Below are positions 27,980 through 35,736 of a stretch of 45,408 nucleotides of DNA, in pieces (positions within the stretch are counted from its first letter, which is position 1; the number at the start of each line of letters is the position of its first letter). A program made the translations under genes and the position numbers. This DNA is from Paludibacteraceae bacterium (GTDB lineage: Bacteria; Bacteroidota; Bacteroidia; Bacteroidales; Paludibacteraceae), in contig JAFYZR010000080.1 of assembly GCA_017557345.1 (NCBI GenBank), positions 1 through 45,408 on the forward strand, written 5' to 3'. The notes under the pieces are model-generated. The model saw only the letters and a list, made by a program, of their open reading frames with translations, ran no database searches and had not been told where the DNA came from.

Positions 27980-28935
27980 TTGATGATGGAAAAATTGATT
28001 TGAAAACCGTTGAAGAGCATCAGGCTACTGTTGTCCTGAATGGGCTTGGGCTTGTCTGGAGAAAGGTGGATGGATTCGTTCAAGAGCGTTTCAGCATCGC
28101 CGGTAATGAAGAATTTCCCACCCTTCTCGACTGTGATGTGAAGGGTGAAGTCTTCGGGAAGGTCATCATCAATGACGGCAACCTCATGCGAAGAATCCAG
28201 CGTGGACTGGTTGAACTTTGGACCAGTTACGTAAAGGGATTCTTTTGTCATGTAGAAGAACTGGGATTCGTCAGTAAAACTGCCAGACTTCAACTTCAGG
28301 ATAGCATGAGCGACAAACTGGTCCATCGTCTTTTCGAGATCACTTACGGGGGTCTCTACCACCTTCTCAAAACGGTCGAACTTTACTTCGAAGCAATCCT
28401 TATCGAGGACAGTTACTCCTTCTACCGAAATGTTCTCTGTCCGTTCCCGCTCGATCTTCTTGCGGTCGCCTTTTGTGGGGAGGATGGTCATCACGCAAGA
28501 GGTCTTTTCCTGTTTGCCGGCACCGCCGCCTTTCTTTCTGTCCACATACAAGTAGGAGAAGATGACGATTTTGTCGTCCTTGAGCGCTTTGTTCTTTTCT
28601 CCCAGGTCAATGTCGTCAACAGCTTTTATGAAACAGAAGCGCCAGCACCGAGAATGGGGCTTGTAATTAGGGTAACTGTGTACTGCCTTACGGAGGACAT
28701 TGTGGCAACGATTGACCACTTCTCTGGTAGTGTGAGCGAAACTATCCTCCTGTTCCTTATATATATCCGCAGGGAGATAGATGACATACTTTGTGTCGAA
28801 AAGAAGTCCCTCGTGAGTGGTGTTCTTCTTCAAGCTGTCATAGAATATCTTGAAGATGTGGTCCGACAAATCCTGTCTGGTAAACATGTCGTTCCCAAAC
28901 AGATTCCTCTTGAAATAATTGATCAATGTTCCCAT
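27976..28935 (-). CDS. FhaA-like protein with divergent FHA domain
   Basis: 319 residues from the ATG at 28935. Upstream ATGs (to 29016) would place the P2 promoter inside the coding region, so the later start is preferred. The N-terminal half (TKYVIYLPADIYKEQEDSFA followed by a helix) recalls the DUF3662/FhaA N-terminal domain. The middle is a Lys-rich linker (DRKKGGGAGKQEK). The end (DFTLHITVEKGGKFFITGD...MLFNGFQINFSI) has FHA-like strand spacing but not the full phosphothreonine motif. As first gene before PP2C it holds the fhaA position. A 350-codon frame on the opposite strand is a shadow. Family call is tentative. Confidence 0.6.
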   Translation of the reverse strand: MGTLINYFKRNLFGNDMFTRQDLSDHIFKIFYDSLKKNTTHEGLLFDTKYVIYLPADIYKEQEDSFAHTTREVVNRCHNVLRKAVHSYPNYKPHSRCWRFCFIKAVDDIDLGEKNKALKDDKIVIFSYLYVDRKKGGGAGKQEKTSCVMTILPTKGDRKKIERERTENISVEGVTVLDKDCFEVKFDRFEKVVETPVSDLEKTMDQFVAHAILKLKSGSFTDESQFFYMTKESLYVTGPKFNQSTLDSSHEVAVIDDDLPEDFTLHITVEKGGKFFITGDAETLLNESIHLSPDKPKPIQDNSSLMLFNGFQINFSIIK

Positions 28936-28964
28936 GGTATTGCGTTTTGTTTTGGTTTCTGGTG

Positions 28965-29014
28965 CAAAAATAGGTACAGCGTTCCGCCTGGCCATGTTAA
29001 GAGTTTTTTTTAAC
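28965..29014 (-). promoter_or_regulatory. Island promoter P2 (GTTAAA-N9-TAACATGG-N19-TATTTTTG)
   Basis: On the minus strand: GTTAAA (29009-29014), TAACATGG (28992-28999), TATTTTTG (28965-28972), spacings 9 and 19. It drives the FhaA-like/PP2C/SEDS-PBP/kinase operon; the ATG is 29 bp beyond the -7 box. Together with P3 it forms an inverted repeat, CCGTGTTAAAA through TAACATGG (28992-29018 against 29117-29143, both 27 bp). Confidence 0.75.
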
Positions 29015-29120
29015 ACGGAGGGTCTATAAGTGGCTGAATAACAACAGAAAAGGGAGCGACAGACTACGCTTCGTCAAACATGCGTGAAGCGGTGATAAAT
29101 CGCATCAGGAAAGCGCCCGT

Positions 29121-29170
29121 GTTAAAAGCAATCCTTAACATGGCGAAGCAGAATCAACCCTATATCTTTG
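29121..29170 (+). promoter_or_regulatory. Island promoter P3 (GTTAAA-N9-TAACATGG-N19-TATCTTTG)
   Basis: GTTAAA (29121-29126), TAACATGG (29136-29143), TATCTTTG (29163-29170), the same spacings as P1, P2 and P4. It drives the divergent plus-strand cluster; the chosen ATG is at 29194. It is diverged enough from P2 in the N19 stretch that spacing and boxes, not recent duplication of the whole region, appear to be what is kept. Confidence 0.75.
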
Positions 29171-29193
29171 CTCCCAGACAAAAGCTCGCGAAT

Positions 29194-30021
29194 ATGAATC
29201 TGAAAGACATCAAAGAAAAGATTGAAGAATCAATGCCAGGGATAGGCGTCATACAAATCAGTGACGAAAAGCTGATAATACCCAACACGTATGGTTTAGA
29301 TGGAATACATTCGACACTCAGTTTGTATGGCGAATCAAACTGCTTGTTAAAGCATCCCGCAATTCTGTATGAGAAGGCAGATCAGGCAAGCATTTTTCTC
29401 AGTATATGTAATAGTAAGGCACCTCAATACCCGGGCATTGAATTCCTTGATGATCCAATCTCAAAGTGCATCATGGCAGTTAAGCCACTGAACATAATGA
29501 GCGAATCCGGCTTTTTAAAAAGCATCCCCGATGAACTTGCCGATTTCATCTTCTCAGTTAAAGCAATTCGGGATTCTATGGCCACGGTAGTTTTGGACAC
29601 GATATCGCCAGTGAGCATTGAAGAACCAGCACGTTCTCTATTCTACTTATCTCTCATGCAATCGTATGATTGCCCCTGGGGTTGGAATACAATGTGGAAC
29701 GGACATATAGATTGGAATGATATCCGTACAGTTTGGAGACAGAGTAAATCAACACGCCTGATACCTCTGATAAAAGACGGAGGTATTTATGACACTATCT
29801 CTAAAGAGGTTGAACTTTTCCTGAATGGAGTCCCTGGCTATGTGGTTGCATACTTTGGACTGCCGTATTACGCCTACGACACATGCGATATGATGGCAAT
29901 AGACAATATTGCCCGGCGGCTCTATTCTCAGTACAGTTGTCATGTTCTGAAGGGCGTAAAAGTGGTGGATAGTATGGCTGCGCCACATATGATTGCATTA
30001 ATCGCAATTCTGAAGTTCTAA
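29194..30021 (+). CDS. Uncharacterised island protein
   Basis: 275 residues from the ATG at 29194. A longer open frame from 29080 would translate the P3 promoter. No signal peptide; one hydrophobic stretch near the end (MAAPHMIALIAILKF). Mixed alpha/beta with aromatic-rich segments (YDCPWGWNTMWNGHIDWND, YVVAYFGLPYYAYD). I do not recognise a family. It is the first gene under P3 and ends 4 bp before the next ATG, so it belongs to the divergent operon. Confidence 0.55.
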   Translation: MNLKDIKEKIEESMPGIGVIQISDEKLIIPNTYGLDGIHSTLSLYGESNCLLKHPAILYEKADQASIFLSICNSKAPQYPGIEFLDDPISKCIMAVKPLNIMSESGFLKSIPDELADFIFSVKAIRDSMATVVLDTISPVSIEEPARSLFYLSLMQSYDCPWGWNTMWNGHIDWNDIRTVWRQSKSTRLIPLIKDGGIYDTISKEVELFLNGVPGYVVAYFGLPYYAYDTCDMMAIDNIARRLYSQYSCHVLKGVKVVDSMAAPHMIALIAILKF

Positions 30022-30025
30022 TTCA

Positions 30026-30724
30026 ATGAAAAGCACGATTCAAATACTATTTACTGTCATAATAATGACAGGTTGTCGCTCAGTTGGAGGACACATAGTT
30101 ACCTCTCCAGATGGAATGTTCAGAATCACTTGCATAAAGGACGAATCCATATGGGCCCACACGGGGATTACGGAGTGGACTAACGAGTATCAGTTTGTGT
30201 CAGAAGGCAGTCGGATAAACGACACCTCAAGGTCACTGGCATTTGATTATTATTGTGAAGATGACTCACTTAACCAATACTATAAGACTCTGCATCAAGA
30301 GGAGAGGAGCGAATTAGAGACGGGAATACAACCCATCAGAATTGATCAGATTGCACTATCTGATGGCACACCAATCTATTTCGTATATGCATTAACCTAT
30401 GCAGACTCGAGTTATCATGACTATTACTATTCTTACACTGCTCTCTGCATCAAAGAGGGTGCAATCCGTAAATATCCCATTTTTCAGGGAATGATGGAAT
30501 TGGCCAGGCCGTATAGCGATATTCTTATCATAAACCCTGCAAGTATAGACTTTGATTTCACGTGTCATCCGGCTTATTATGAGTATTGGATTGATCACGT
30601 AATCATGGATGTACAGGTGGAAAACAGAATCCGATTGAATCCCGAGACAGGCAATCTGGACGTAGCCGCAGGCGAACTTATCCTTTCTTTTGTAAACGAC
30701 TCATTTTCAAATATTATCTATTAA
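30026..30724 (+). CDS. Predicted lipoprotein, unknown
   Basis: 232 residues with a lipoprotein signal peptide ending at Cys17 (VIIMTGC). The mature part is beta-rich and acidic, with many Tyr (SSYHDYYYSYTALCIKEG). Probably attached to the inner leaflet of the outer membrane. It lies between the first island gene and the thioredoxin gene, with 4- and 11-bp gaps, so it is co-transcribed with them. No family is recognised. Confidence 0.6.
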   Translation: MKSTIQILFTVIIMTGCRSVGGHIVTSPDGMFRITCIKDESIWAHTGITEWTNEYQFVSEGSRINDTSRSLAFDYYCEDDSLNQYYKTLHQEERSELETGIQPIRIDQIALSDGTPIYFVYALTYADSSYHDYYYSYTALCIKEGAIRKYPIFQGMMELARPYSDILIINPASIDFDFTCHPAYYEYWIDHVIMDVQVENRIRLNPETGNLDVAAGELILSFVNDSFSNIIY

Positions 30725-30735
30725 AAACAACCACT

Positions 30736-31299
30736 ATGCGTATCATTACATCTCTTTTCTTATCTGTCCTGCTTGCCTTATTCAGCGGCAATGCGAAAGC
30801 CAAAGTTTCTCCAGATTTTGCCATGGCAGAGACGCAACTTGACTCCCAGATTCAAGATGAACCTGAATCCCTGATCGGGAAGCATTTCCTGGACGTAAAA
30901 GAAGCCGATCCCAGCGGAAAAGCCCATCGGCTTAGCAAGTATGCAGGCAAGGGGAAATGGGTTCTTGTCGATTTTTGGGCCTCTTGGTGTGGTCCCTGCC
31001 GGGCAGAGATGCCGAATGTTGTCGCTGCCTACAAGAAATACCATGACAAAGGCTTTGAAATCGTAGGCTTCTCTTTTGATGTTGACAAAGATGACTGGGA
31101 AAACGCCATCAAATCCTGGGATATGCCTTGGATTCATCTCTCAGACCTCAAAGGGTGGCAGAGCGAAGCCGGACGTATCTATGGCATTCATGGGATTCCT
31201 GACAACATTCTCATCAATCCAGACGGAATTATCGTCGCCCGTGACCTTCGCGGATCTGAGTTGGAAGAAAAATTATCGGACATATTCGGTAAATACTAA
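30736..31299 (+). CDS. TlpA-like thioredoxin, periplasmic
   Basis: 187 residues with a cleavable signal peptide (LFLSVLLALFSGNAKA). The TlpA/ResA thioredoxin fold has active site W84-C-G-P-C88 and a cis-proline loop (IHGIPDN). It should reduce or isomerise disulphides in the periplasm. It is found in the same plus-strand cluster as a second thioredoxin-fold protein without cysteines (32274-33284). Intact and probably active. Confidence 0.85.
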   Translation: MRIITSLFLSVLLALFSGNAKAKVSPDFAMAETQLDSQIQDEPESLIGKHFLDVKEADPSGKAHRLSKYAGKGKWVLVDFWASWCGPCRAEMPNVVAAYKKYHDKGFEIVGFSFDVDKDDWENAIKSWDMPWIHLSDLKGWQSEAGRIYGIHGIPDNILINPDGIIVARDLRGSELEEKLSDIFGKY

Positions 31300-31307
31300 A
31301 GCGTGAA

Positions 31308-32156
31308 ATGGATAGTAGTGACATCAAGGACTTGTTCCCCGAATACAAACTTGACTGGGACGATCCTTATACTGAGGGGTTCGTAATGCTGGTTTCAACG
31401 GCAATAGTCAAACTATACGGTGCTTTTAAGGAAGAACAAGCACCATTTGTGGCGTTTAACGAATTCGTTGAAGCTAGAGAATTCTTCTACTTTATGCCAG
31501 AAACCACTCAGAAAAGAACTCAGCCGCTGATGGATGATCTTGATAAAATGTGGGAAGACGTCTCATCATCAAAGGCCGATCAGTTCTGCTGCATCTGTGC
31601 CAAAGTGGCTCAAGGCAATAATGAGCAGAGTCCAGAATTGTGCGAGATATGTATAGAGATCCTGGAGGCCATTTTTGCCCTGGATGGAAAGCTGCCTGAA
31701 GCGCAACGTATTTTTGATGCAGCCCACCATGCCGCCATGAGTAAATCTATTAATGATGATGCCTGCATCGCGCTCCTGTTCATTGTGTGTGGGCGTTTAT
31801 GGTACAAATGCCTCGGATATTCATGCACAGAAGAAGAGATTCTGCTATCCGAGGGCATAAGATACCATTTGAAAGCCAGGGAGAAGGGAGGTTATAACCC
31901 ATCAAATTTGTATTGTTTGCACGTTTCTTCGGCAATCTACGATAGTACATTTGTCAGGTTATCAAAAGGAATTCATAATGACGAGATGCTTGAGTTTATC
32001 AAATCCGCTTATGAGCTACATAATCATCTTGAACCGGAAATCGCGCATAAGCAGAACGAGCAACTATATAAACTGACTGGAATCCCGTCGGGAATCAACT
32101 CAAAAGATAATCTACATCTTATGTCTCAATTCCCGGCATCAGACCTTCCCAATTAA
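31308..32156 (+). CDS. Uncharacterised helical protein
   Basis: 282 residues, no signal peptide. Mostly helical, with a TPR-like stretch and a cysteine-rich segment (QFCCICAKVAQ and ELCEICIEILEAIF). It starts 8 bp after the thioredoxin stop and ends the first plus-strand block; 117 bp separate it from the next gene. I recognise no family. The cysteines could bind metal or be partners of the thioredoxin, but the protein itself looks cytoplasmic. Confidence 0.55.
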   Translation: MDSSDIKDLFPEYKLDWDDPYTEGFVMLVSTAIVKLYGAFKEEQAPFVAFNEFVEAREFFYFMPETTQKRTQPLMDDLDKMWEDVSSSKADQFCCICAKVAQGNNEQSPELCEICIEILEAIFALDGKLPEAQRIFDAAHHAAMSKSINDDACIALLFIVCGRLWYKCLGYSCTEEEILLSEGIRYHLKAREKGGYNPSNLYCLHVSSAIYDSTFVRLSKGIHNDEMLEFIKSAYELHNHLEPEIAHKQNEQLYKLTGIPSGINSKDNLHLMSQFPASDLPN

Positions 32157-32165
32157 ATAATCGGT

Positions 32166-32217
32166 GTATAATCCTATTCATATCAGTGGCTTGGTTCTAG
32201 AATTAATTGTATCTTTG
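32166..32217 (+). promoter_or_regulatory. Promoter, degenerate fifth member of the island set
   Basis: TATCTTTG (32210-32217) is preceded by TATCAGTGG (32181-32189) and GTATAA (32166-32171), the last two 9 bp apart. This recalls the island consensus but with changes and one extra base before the -7 box. It would transcribe the genes from 32274. Confidence 0.4.
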
Positions 32218-32273
32218 TTGCATACATTAGCCAAGACAATAACCGTAAAACAAAATTACAAAGTCATAAATCT

Positions 32274-33284
32274 ATGTCGTCCTATCTAACAGTTAAAGTC
32301 ATAGCTATTGTTGTAATGCTAGTGATTTCTATCGCCGTATTTGCCAACAACAAATCCAGCAAAAAGCGGGAAGCAGAAGCATCAGTCAGCGTTACAACTC
32401 AACAACCACAACAGAGTGAGTACCAACTGAGGAAAGAGGGATTACTTCGTTTTGAGTATTCTCTTTTACCAACATATGTGGATCTCTTGAAGAAAGATCC
32501 AGACCAAGAAGTCAGATTAATTAGCGCATCAATTTGGAAGAAGGATATTGAATCCGTAGCGAATCCGGTGTATATCGAATGGGACGAGATATCATGTGAA
32601 GTCTTGGGTGATTGGAAAACCGAGTATGTCTTCTTTTATGATTTCCCGACGCCTTTCGAAAGTCCCCTAGCCAAATATGGTGCTATATACGTAAATAAGG
32701 ATAAACAGATTTACAGCTACTTTACCCTGGAAAAATCGGCCAGAGGCTATATGCTGTGTTCGTTTAGCAACGAGGATCACCTCAATTATGGTGAGAAAGG
32801 CGATATGTCCAAGAAAGAATTCTTTAGAGAAATCTGTGGTATTTTGAAGATTGATCCAAACTCATTTAATGGATGGCGTCTAGCTAAGAGTAAATCATCG
32901 GTCGTTAATTATACCGATTTTGGCGGTGGCAGAAAAGAATTCTCTGTATCGGATCTTGAAATAATGACAGATCTTAAAGACGATAACTATGAGAGTTTTA
33001 TCGCAAATCACAACTATGCAGTAGTGTGTTTTTATGACACGTATCGGGGACCAAGCAAATTGATGCTAAACCTTCTGTCCGAATATGCAGAGGATTATAA
33101 AGATAGAGTTGTGGTAGGCAAGTATGATGTGTATGGGGATGGTAATGAGACCGTTAGAGAAAGTTTGAATGTGACAGCCATGCCTACGTTTTTGTTCTAT
33201 AAGAATGGACAAATCATACAAAAACACATCGGTATTTGTGAGAGGGATGTTATGAAATCTTGGTTTGAAGCACTGCTCTATTAG
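32274..33284 (+). CDS. Membrane-anchored protein with cysteine-less thioredoxin domain
   Basis: 336 residues: an N-terminal membrane anchor (about 5-24, VKVIAIVVMLVISIAVFAN), an unfamiliar alpha/beta middle, and a C-terminal thioredoxin fold (about 235-336). At the WCGPC position (about 257-261) it has YRGPS, so both redox cysteines are lost. The cis-proline region (TAMPTFLFYKNGQ) and the overall strand order are kept. It may bind peptides or the radical SAM/zinc-ribbon pair that follows, rather than do redox chemistry. Confidence 0.7.
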   Translation: MSSYLTVKVIAIVVMLVISIAVFANNKSSKKREAEASVSVTTQQPQQSEYQLRKEGLLRFEYSLLPTYVDLLKKDPDQEVRLISASIWKKDIESVANPVYIEWDEISCEVLGDWKTEYVFFYDFPTPFESPLAKYGAIYVNKDKQIYSYFTLEKSARGYMLCSFSNEDHLNYGEKGDMSKKEFFREICGILKIDPNSFNGWRLAKSKSSVVNYTDFGGGRKEFSVSDLEIMTDLKDDNYESFIANHNYAVVCFYDTYRGPSKLMLNLLSEYAEDYKDRVVVGKYDVYGDGNETVRESLNVTAMPTFLFYKNGQIIQKHIGICERDVMKSWFEALLY

Positions 33285-33326
33285 AGTCTTATCAAGTGTA
33301 TCTCGGATAATCGCTATTTTTTTATT

Positions 33327-33941
33327 GTGAGTACAACCGCTGACATATTTGGAATTTCGCGACTGCGCATTGAAACAGATGGTGACGGAGTACGGTCTCT
33401 TGTGTGTTTTAGTAACTGCCCTTTGAAGTGTAAATACTGCATTAATAAGGAGCAAATGCGCAGACTACCTATTTCTTATACTCCAGCGTCCCTTCTTGAT
33501 GTCCTTTTGATTGATGACATCTTTTTTAGGGTATCGCCAGCCGGCGGAATAACTTTTGGCGGTGGAGAGCCTGCCCTTCAAAGCGTTTTTATTGAGGAAT
33601 TTAGAAAGATATGTCCTAACGAGTGGACTCTTTATATAGAAACATCATTAAATGTGCCAATTGAACATGTTGAGCGGCTCTCTGGGTTAATAGATTACTG
33701 GTATATTGATATTAAGGATATGAACGAAGAGATATATCAGAAATATACCGGAGTTTCTAATCTACAAGTCAAAAAAAACCTGGAGTACCTTGTACAGGCA
33801 GGTGTAAAAGATAAAATAATGGTTCGTATCCCTTTAATTCCCGGGTACAATACATTAGGTGATGTGGATAAATCACAAAAACGAATACATTTATTGGGTT
33901 TGTCGTCAGAACAAAATTTTAAATACAAAATAACACAATAG
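33327..33941 (+). CDS. Radical SAM activase-type enzyme
   Basis: 204 residues, starting at a GTG (33327). The cluster motif C31-xxx-C35-xx-C38 (CPLKCKYC) binds a [4Fe-4S] cluster, and GGITFGGGEPALQ holds S-adenosylmethionine. Size and layout match the glycyl-radical activase/PflA-type group, and lack an extra cluster domain. No glycyl-radical enzyme is in the window. The next gene encodes a protein with a CxGTCPxC segment, a likely partner or substrate. Confidence 0.85.
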   Translation: MSTTADIFGISRLRIETDGDGVRSLVCFSNCPLKCKYCINKEQMRRLPISYTPASLLDVLLIDDIFFRVSPAGGITFGGGEPALQSVFIEEFRKICPNEWTLYIETSLNVPIEHVERLSGLIDYWYIDIKDMNEEIYQKYTGVSNLQVKKNLEYLVQAGVKDKIMVRIPLIPGYNTLGDVDKSQKRIHLLGLSSEQNFKYKITQ

Positions 33942-33955
33942 ATCATTATTAAGTT

Positions 33956-34660
33956 ATGGATGGTATCAAAAGATGTGAAATGTTTAGGGCCATAAGGAAA
34001 CGTCTCTGCGAGAATAATGGTATCCCTTTTATAGAAGAAGAATGCCCGAATCCGGACAAAAAATGCATTGGCACCTGCCCGGCGTGTGATTATTGGCTGA
34101 ATAGAATTAATGACTATCTGGCCCTCAAGCGAAAATCTGGCGAAGAGATAAATTATAGCGGCATCAAAGAGATCTATGAATCATATATAATCTCAAGTAG
34201 AATCAATAGTAATTCAGACTCTGTTGCCGGAGTGAAAACTGAAGAGAGGAGGTCTATTGAGCATGTTGATGGATATTTCAGCCCCCCGGAAAGGGACTTA
34301 TCCCATAGAATACTTCTTGAGGAGATTGAACGAGAAGACCCTGGTCGCGTGAAAGGGAAATTTACGGAAGACCACTGGGAAAGTCGAGAGGAACTTTATC
34401 GCCCACTCCAACTGGAGGAGGAAAGATTGAAGCATGAGATGGAAAGATTGGCAGAAGAAAGAGAACTTAGAGGAAAAGTGGTGCCAGACGAAAGGGAAAT
34501 GGGGGAAATAATGCCCGATGTTGAGAGGAAGAAGGAACTTTTAGAAGCAATGAAGGATCTTTCCCAGACGCAAAATAATGGGAAGAAGCGTTGTCCTATT
34601 TGTGGCCAAGAGTTACCTGATGATTTTAGGATATGCCCTGTCTGCGGTCAAGCACTATAG
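33956..34660 (+). CDS. Cysteine-cluster/zinc-ribbon partner of the radical SAM enzyme
   Basis: 234 residues. The N-terminal part has C30, C37, C41 and C44 in CPNPDKKCIGTCPACD. A charged helical linker follows (EEERLKHEMERLAEERELRG), and the C-terminal zinc ribbon is CPICGQELPDDFRICPVCG. The CxGTCPxC pattern recurs in small Bacteroidales proteins next to radical SAM genes, as I recall, but I cannot confirm a family name. It ends the plus-strand cluster before a bidirectional terminator. Confidence 0.6.
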   Translation: MDGIKRCEMFRAIRKRLCENNGIPFIEEECPNPDKKCIGTCPACDYWLNRINDYLALKRKSGEEINYSGIKEIYESYIISSRINSNSDSVAGVKTEERRSIEHVDGYFSPPERDLSHRILLEEIEREDPGRVKGKFTEDHWESREELYRPLQLEEERLKHEMERLAEERELRGKVVPDEREMGEIMPDVERKKELLEAMKDLSQTQNNGKKRCPICGQELPDDFRICPVCGQAL

Positions 34661-34792
34661 TTCATCATTTCGACAATAACGTACTTGTTGCCCCAAAGGC
34701 TAATTTAATTAAGATAACCCCTCATGGTGGTACATCTATGAAAGATGCAGATAGTGTGATATCTAATCTCAATGCCCATTGAAAAGATATCT

Positions 34793-34831
34793 AAGAAGAG
34801 GCCCATAGAATCACGCTATGGACCTCTTCTT
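34793..34831. terminator. Bidirectional hairpin terminator
   Basis: AAGAAGAGG (34793-34801) pairs with CCTCTTCTT (34823-34831), and inside it CCATAG (34803-34808) pairs with CTATGG (34816-34821). It separates the convergent radical SAM cluster and the 60-residue gene. U-rich tracts are short. Confidence 0.6.
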
Positions 34832-34844
34832 GGATTACGGCCGA

Positions 34845-35027
34845 CTAATCATCTGAATCTTTGTCGAACGCCGAGTCGATGGCGCTCTGCAGGCGGTTCT
34901 CACGGTCACAGTCGAGGAAATAACTCTCGACGGCGGTGTGCCCCTGTTCTGTTGTTACGATGATGTCGGTGTAGCCATCCTCACGGGAGATCTCCTGGAT
35001 GTCACGAATTGCGCTTGATTGTGCCAT
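34845..35027 (-). CDS. 60-residue acidic protein under the island promoter
   Basis: MAQSSAIRDIQEISREDGYT begins a 60-residue protein; the rest is acidic (FDKDSDD end). No signal peptide, no family recognised. A promoter identical in architecture to P1-P3 lies upstream (35086-35135) and a strong hairpin follows, so it is a real, independently transcribed gene. Small size and shared control suggest a regulator, antitoxin-like or adaptor role, but this is a guess. Confidence 0.65.
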   Translation of the reverse strand: MAQSSAIRDIQEISREDGYTDIIVTTEQGHTAVESYFLDCDRENRLQSAIDSAFDKDSDD

Positions 35028-35085
35028 GGTATTTTTATTTATACCCTACTCTTACAGCTTTGTAGGTCTTGCTATCATCTGAAGG

Positions 35086-35135
35086 CAAAGATAGTACGAG
35101 TACAACAGGAGCCCATGTTATAAAAGACATTTAAC
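35086..35135 (-). promoter_or_regulatory. Island promoter P4 (GTTAAA-N9-TAACATGG-N19-TATCTTTG)
   Basis: On the minus strand: GTTAAA (35130-35135), TAACATGG (35113-35120), TATCTTTG (35086-35093), again 9 and 19 bp apart. The leader to the ATG at 35027 is about 58 bp. It lies more than 5.9 kb from P3, so the match is not due to local duplication. Confidence 0.75.
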
Positions 35136-35153
35136 TCAGACATCAATTAAAAA

Positions 35154-35174
35154 GCTGATAATCATCACTATGGC
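35154..35174 (+). repeat. Direct repeat copy A
   Basis: GCTGATAATCATCACTATGGC, 18 of 21 bases identical to copy B at 41706-41726. The preceding 15-20 bp are also similar. The pair flanks the GC-rich region and the plus-strand DUF6266-like cluster. Confidence 0.45.
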
Positions 35175-35229
35175 AGAACGGGAATTAGTTGTCTAAACAT
35201 ACTAATCAAGCATTATCGGTTTTTTATCA

Positions 35230-35264
35230 CCCTCACATCCCTCATTTCCCTCGCTTCCCTCATT
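35230..35264 (+). repeat. Four 9-bp direct repeats (CCCTCnnnn)
   Basis: CCCTC at 35230, 35239, 35248 and 35257, exactly 9 bp apart. The same unit occurs in the PriCT gene at 546, 564 and 573 (plus strand) and as GAGGG at 630, 639 and 657, all on a 9-bp register. Possible iterons. Confidence 0.5.
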
Positions 35265-35655
35265 CGATAGTATTGGGAGAACAGTGTCGATGTTCTTCGG
35301 GCCGATGTCCCCGGCCGCTCCGCGCCCGTTCAAGAAAAAAGCGGTCACAGTCAGTTCGCTACGCTAAAGCTGCGCTCACTCACTGTGGTTCCGTCCTCCG
35401 GGGCACGATGCGCCCCTCCGAACTACACTTATGGCAGCTTCACTGCGAGACTGTTCCTTCCGGGCTCCGCCACTCCAGTCACAGACTCGCGGTCGTTCCG
35501 CGCCCCGGCTCCGCCGGTTCCGTATGCGAGCGTCCGTACTTCAATTGAAGTGAGTACCAGTTCCAAGGCCGGTGCCAGAAAGCGGTCAGCCTGCGGCTGG
35601 TTTATCCCCACCCGGCGCAGCTTGCGCCTTCCCGCCCAATAAAGGAAAAGCGGTT

Positions 35656-35736
35656 GCGAGACTCTTGCCGGCCCCGCGCAGCGGCTGCTTGCCGCTGCTC
35701 TTTCCATCGCACACCCGAAGCCGGCAAGAGACTCGC
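35656..35736. repeat. Long helix with A·A mismatch, copy 1
   Basis: GCGAGACTCTTGCCGG (35656-35671) pairs with CCGGCAAGAGACTCGC (35721-35736) except for one internal A·A, and encloses an 8-bp hairpin. See the second copy at 36865-36923. Confidence 0.6.

Noticed and set aside
27961-29013. Open frame of 350 codons on the plus strand
   Set aside because: It lies antisense to the FhaA-like gene, which overlaps PP2C by 4 bp in an operon and has sensible composition; the plus frame has no recognisable features.
29080-29193. N-terminal extension of the gene at 29194 (similarly 28936-29016 and 21619-21798)
   Set aside because: These extensions are translated promoter DNA; the similar peptides they give (NMA...P.IFA) come from the shared P1-P3 promoter sequence, not protein homology.
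35230-35264. CRISPR array
   Set aside because: The 9-bp units are contiguous and have no spacers of CRISPR length; no cas genes were seen.
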